DNA from: Rhizobium alarense
Lineage (GTDB): Bacteria; Pseudomonadota; Alphaproteobacteria; Rhizobiales; Rhizobiaceae
Direction of reading: 5' to 3'
Assembly: GCF_021555155.1 (NCBI RefSeq)
Contig: NZ_JAKGBU010000058.1
Coordinates: 1 to 34,624 of the forward strand
DNA length: 34,624 nucleotides
The notes under the pieces are model-generated. The model ran no database searches. It was not told where the DNA came from and was given only the letters and a program-made list of their open reading frames with translations. Shown piece after piece: positions 32,840-34,624 of the stretch. Every line of letters starts with the position of its first letter. The first letter of the stretch is position 1. The translations under genes were made by a program, and so were the position numbers.

Positions 32840-34336
32840 TCAGGCGGCTTCGGACGCCGAAGCAGCGGAAATGACGGCGGAGGTCGTGAGCGCGTCCCCC
32901 TCGAGCTCGGCAACGATCCGTCCGCGCGAGAAGACGAGCGCCCGGTGGCAGATATGGGCGATTTCCTCGAAGTCGGTCGAGACGACGACCACGGCGAGAC
33001 CTGCTTCGAGCGCCCGGGCGATCAGCCGGTAGATCTCGGCCTTGGCGCCGACGTCCACGCCGGCGGTCGGATCCTCCGCCACGAGCAGCCGCCGTCCGGT
33101 GGCGAGCCAGCGCCCGACCACGACCTTCTGCTGGTTGCCGCCGGACAGCGCCTCGATTGGGAGGCTCTGGTCGTTGGGGCGCAACCCGACGGTTTCCCCG
33201 ACGCGTCGCGCCCGCTCCGCCTCGTTGGCGGGTGACAGGAACGAGAAGAGGCCACGCCCGGAGGCGCCCGGATTGAGAAAGGTGTTTTCCCGCAGCGACA
33301 GTGACATCGCGACGGATTCCTCGGTGCGGTCACGGGCGACGAGGCCGATCCCGGACCGCATCGCGGCAACCGGGCTGGCGAGATCCGGTGCGACACCGTC
33401 CAGATGCACCGTGCCGCCGAAGGGCTCGCAGCCGAAAAGTGCGCGGCCGATCAGCTCCTGCCCGGCGCCGCGCAGCCCGACGAGGCCGAGAAGTTCATTC
33501 CGGCGGACGTCGAAGGAAACGGGACCGATCGCGCCGGACGTCAGATTCCGCGCGGACAGGACCGCAGGTCCCGGCGTGCAGGCCGCCTTCACGAAAAGCT
33601 GATCTGCCGGACGCCCGACGATCATCTCGATAAGGTCGTCCGGGCGCGTTTCGACGACCGGGCGCTGGCCGACGAGCTTGCCGTCGCGCAGCACGGCGAC
33701 GCGATCGGCGATGCGGAAGATCTCGTCCAGCCTGTGCGAAACATAGATCATGCCCACGCCCCTTTCCTTGAGCGGGCGGATCGCGTCGAACAGCCGTTCG
33801 ACCTCGTCGGCCGGCAGGCTGGCGGTCGGCTCGTCGAGCACGAGCACGTCGGCCTCGACGGCGAGTGCGCGGGCAATGGCGACCAGCGACTTTTCCGTGC
33901 GGGTCAGGTCCTGGACCCGGGTGCTCGGATCGAAGTCGCAGCCGACGAGACGCAGCGCCTCGCGGGCACGATCCTCGGTGCGCCGCCAGTCGATCAGGCG
34001 CGAGCGCAGGGAGAACCCTTGGGCCAGGCCGACATTCTCCGCGACCGTCATCCACTCGATCAGGCCGAGATCTTGGTGAATGAAGGCGACCGGCTGACGG
34101 GTGTTGGGTCTGGGCGGACGGTGGCTGTAGGGTTCGCCGCGAAAGAGGATCTGGCCGTCGTCCGGCCTGTAGATGCCCGCAAGGGTCTTGATCAACGTCG
34201 ACTTGCCGGCACCGTTCTCGCCAAGAAGCGCCAGGATCTCGCCCGGCAGCAGGTCGATCGAGACATTGTCGAGCGCCCGCGTACCGCCGAAGACCTTGGT
34301 GATGCCCCGAAATTCGATGAGCTTGCGCGCCTCCAT
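32840..34336 (-). CDS. Sugar ABC transporter ATPase with two ABC domains (CUT2, RbsA type)
   Basis: The 498-residue protein has two ATPase domains. Domain 1: Walker A GENGAGKS at 39-46, a degenerate signature LTRTEKS at 144-150 and Walker B LVLDEP at 165-170. Domain 2: a degenerate Walker A (GLRGAGQE near 287-294), a consensus signature LSGGNQQK at 397-404, and a Walker B region reading AEDPT at 420-424 where DEPT is usual. One composite ATP site is therefore consensus and the other degenerate, as in many RbsA-like proteins. It is first in the operon, with a GGGAGGAG ribosome site and an operator-bearing promoter. Confidence 0.91.
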   Translation of the reverse strand: MEARKLIEFRGITKVFGGTRALDNVSIDLLPGEILALLGENGAGKSTLIKTLAGIYRPDDGQILFRGEPYSHRPPRPNTRQPVAFIHQDLGLIEWMTVAENVGLAQGFSLRSRLIDWRRTEDRAREALRLVGCDFDPSTRVQDLTRTEKSLVAIARALAVEADVLVLDEPTASLPADEVERLFDAIRPLKERGVGMIYVSHRLDEIFRIADRVAVLRDGKLVGQRPVVETRPDDLIEMIVGRPADQLFVKAACTPGPAVLSARNLTSGAIGPVSFDVRRNELLGLVGLRGAGQELIGRALFGCEPFGGTVHLDGVAPDLASPVAAMRSGIGLVARDRTEESVAMSLSLRENTFLNPGASGRGLFSFLSPANEAERARRVGETVGLRPNDQSLPIEALSGGNQQKVVVGRWLATGRRLLVAEDPTAGVDVGAKAEIYRLIARALEAGLAVVVVSTDFEEIAHICHRALVFSRGRIVAELEGDALTTSAVISAASASEAA

Positions 34337-34373
34337 CCCGTGCTCCTCCCAAAGCCCAACGGTACGATTTCAA

Positions 34374-34402
34374 CTTTATGGTATCGATAACATAATCGTC
34401 AA
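34374..34402 (-). promoter_or_regulatory. Promoter and LacI-type operator of the sugar ABC operon
   Basis: On the minus strand TTGACG (34402-34397), 16-17 bases, CATAAA/ATAAAG (34380-34374) precedes the ATPase gene. ATGGTATCGATAACATAA (34378-34395) fills the spacer and -10 and is identical to the site at 26865-26882. A bound LacI-family protein would block RNA polymerase directly. Confidence 0.62.
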
Positions 34403-34551
34403 GCCGCAATTTTCGAACCTGAAGCCCGCCCTTGGCGATGAAGCGGCTCACCGGACGAATCGGCCCGGGAAGGGAGGAGGATGAGGCCCACCAGCCAGCC
34501 AAAATCCGCCTTGTCCTGCCGGACCCGGCGACACACCTTTCCAAAGGCGCA

Positions 34552-34577
34552 GGAACCCGGCCGTCTGGCCGGGTTCC
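34552..34577 (-). terminator. Strong hairpin after a minus-strand gene at the right edge
   Basis: A perfect 11-bp stem (GGAACCCGGCC / GGCCGGGTTCC) with a four-base loop lies 27 bases downstream of a TGA at 34607-34605 on the minus strand. There is only a weak T-containing stretch after it. The 34403-34551 stretch holds nothing else I can support. Confidence 0.6.
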
Positions 34578-34604
34578 GCAGGGCGTTCGGTGTGGTGCGG
34601 CGGC

Positions 34605-34624
34605 TCAGGCGGCCATGGCGGTCC
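34605..34624 (-). CDS. C-terminal tail of a minus-strand gene cut by the window edge
   Basis: The last six codons read T-A-M-A-A-stop, followed by the hairpin at 34577-34552. Only the terminator placement supports a gene here. Nothing can be said about its product. Confidence 0.3.

Noticed and set aside
26865-34395. The identical 18-base repeats as recombination or attachment sites bounding a mobile island
   Set aside because: They are palindromic, sit between promoter boxes and accompany a LacI-family gene. No integrase or transposase is present.

Overview
This window comes from a GC-rich alphaproteobacterium, most likely a member of the Rhizobiaceae (Rhizobium/Ensifer/Agrobacterium/Shinella type). 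The evidence is the density of ABC importers, the gene order lacE-F-G-Z-K known from Agrobacterium and Sinorhizobium lactose operons, and strong AGGA/GGAGG ribosome sites. Genes are tightly packed, many with 4-base ATGA overlaps. I saw no tRNA, rRNA, CRISPR array or insertion sequence, and no stretch over 300 bases lacks a gene. The genus is an inference.

Region 1 (1-8050, all on the minus strand) reads as one long operon: an AmiC-like ligand sensor, an AmiR-like ANTAR antiterminator, a proline-iminopeptidase-type hydrolase, and a complete dipeptide/oligopeptide ABC importer (binding protein, permease C, permease B, ATPase D, ATPase F cut by the left edge). In front of the sensor gene, between a promoter and the start codon, lies a very strong intrinsic terminator. 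This is the arrangement expected if the AmiR-like protein lets RNA polymerase through when the AmiC-like protein releases it. It is the most interesting system in the window.

Region 2 (8159-17810, minus strand) is a lactose-type operon: a LacI-family regulator, then lacE, lacF, lacG, lacZ, lacK. It ends with an unusual 668-residue fusion of a Gfo/Idh/MocA dehydrogenase with an aldo/keto reductase. AT-rich inverted repeats related to one another lie upstream of the regulator and of lacE.

Region 3 (17811-23417) is mixed: an amidohydrolase and a DUF1989 protein on the minus strand, a divergent LysR regulator with a perfect palindrome against its start codon, and a convergent three-PAS GGDEF diguanylate cyclase.

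Region 4 (23427-34400) looks like a sugar-acid (idonate/gluconate-type) catabolic regulon. It holds an SMP-30/gluconolactonase, a GlcG-like protein, an L-idonate 5-dehydrogenase-like enzyme, a D-2-hydroxyacid dehydrogenase, a gluconate 5-dehydrogenase-like SDR, gluconokinase, a beta-hydroxyacid dehydrogenase, a small protein of unknown function, a LacI-family regulator and a ribose-type ABC importer (ATPase, permease, binding protein). Copies of one palindrome (ATGGTATCGATAACATAA or close variants) lie in front of three transcription units, between likely -35 and -10 boxes, with a half-conserved copy next to the regulator gene. This ties the units into a probable local regulon. The last bases hold a terminator-like hairpin and the tail of another minus-strand gene.
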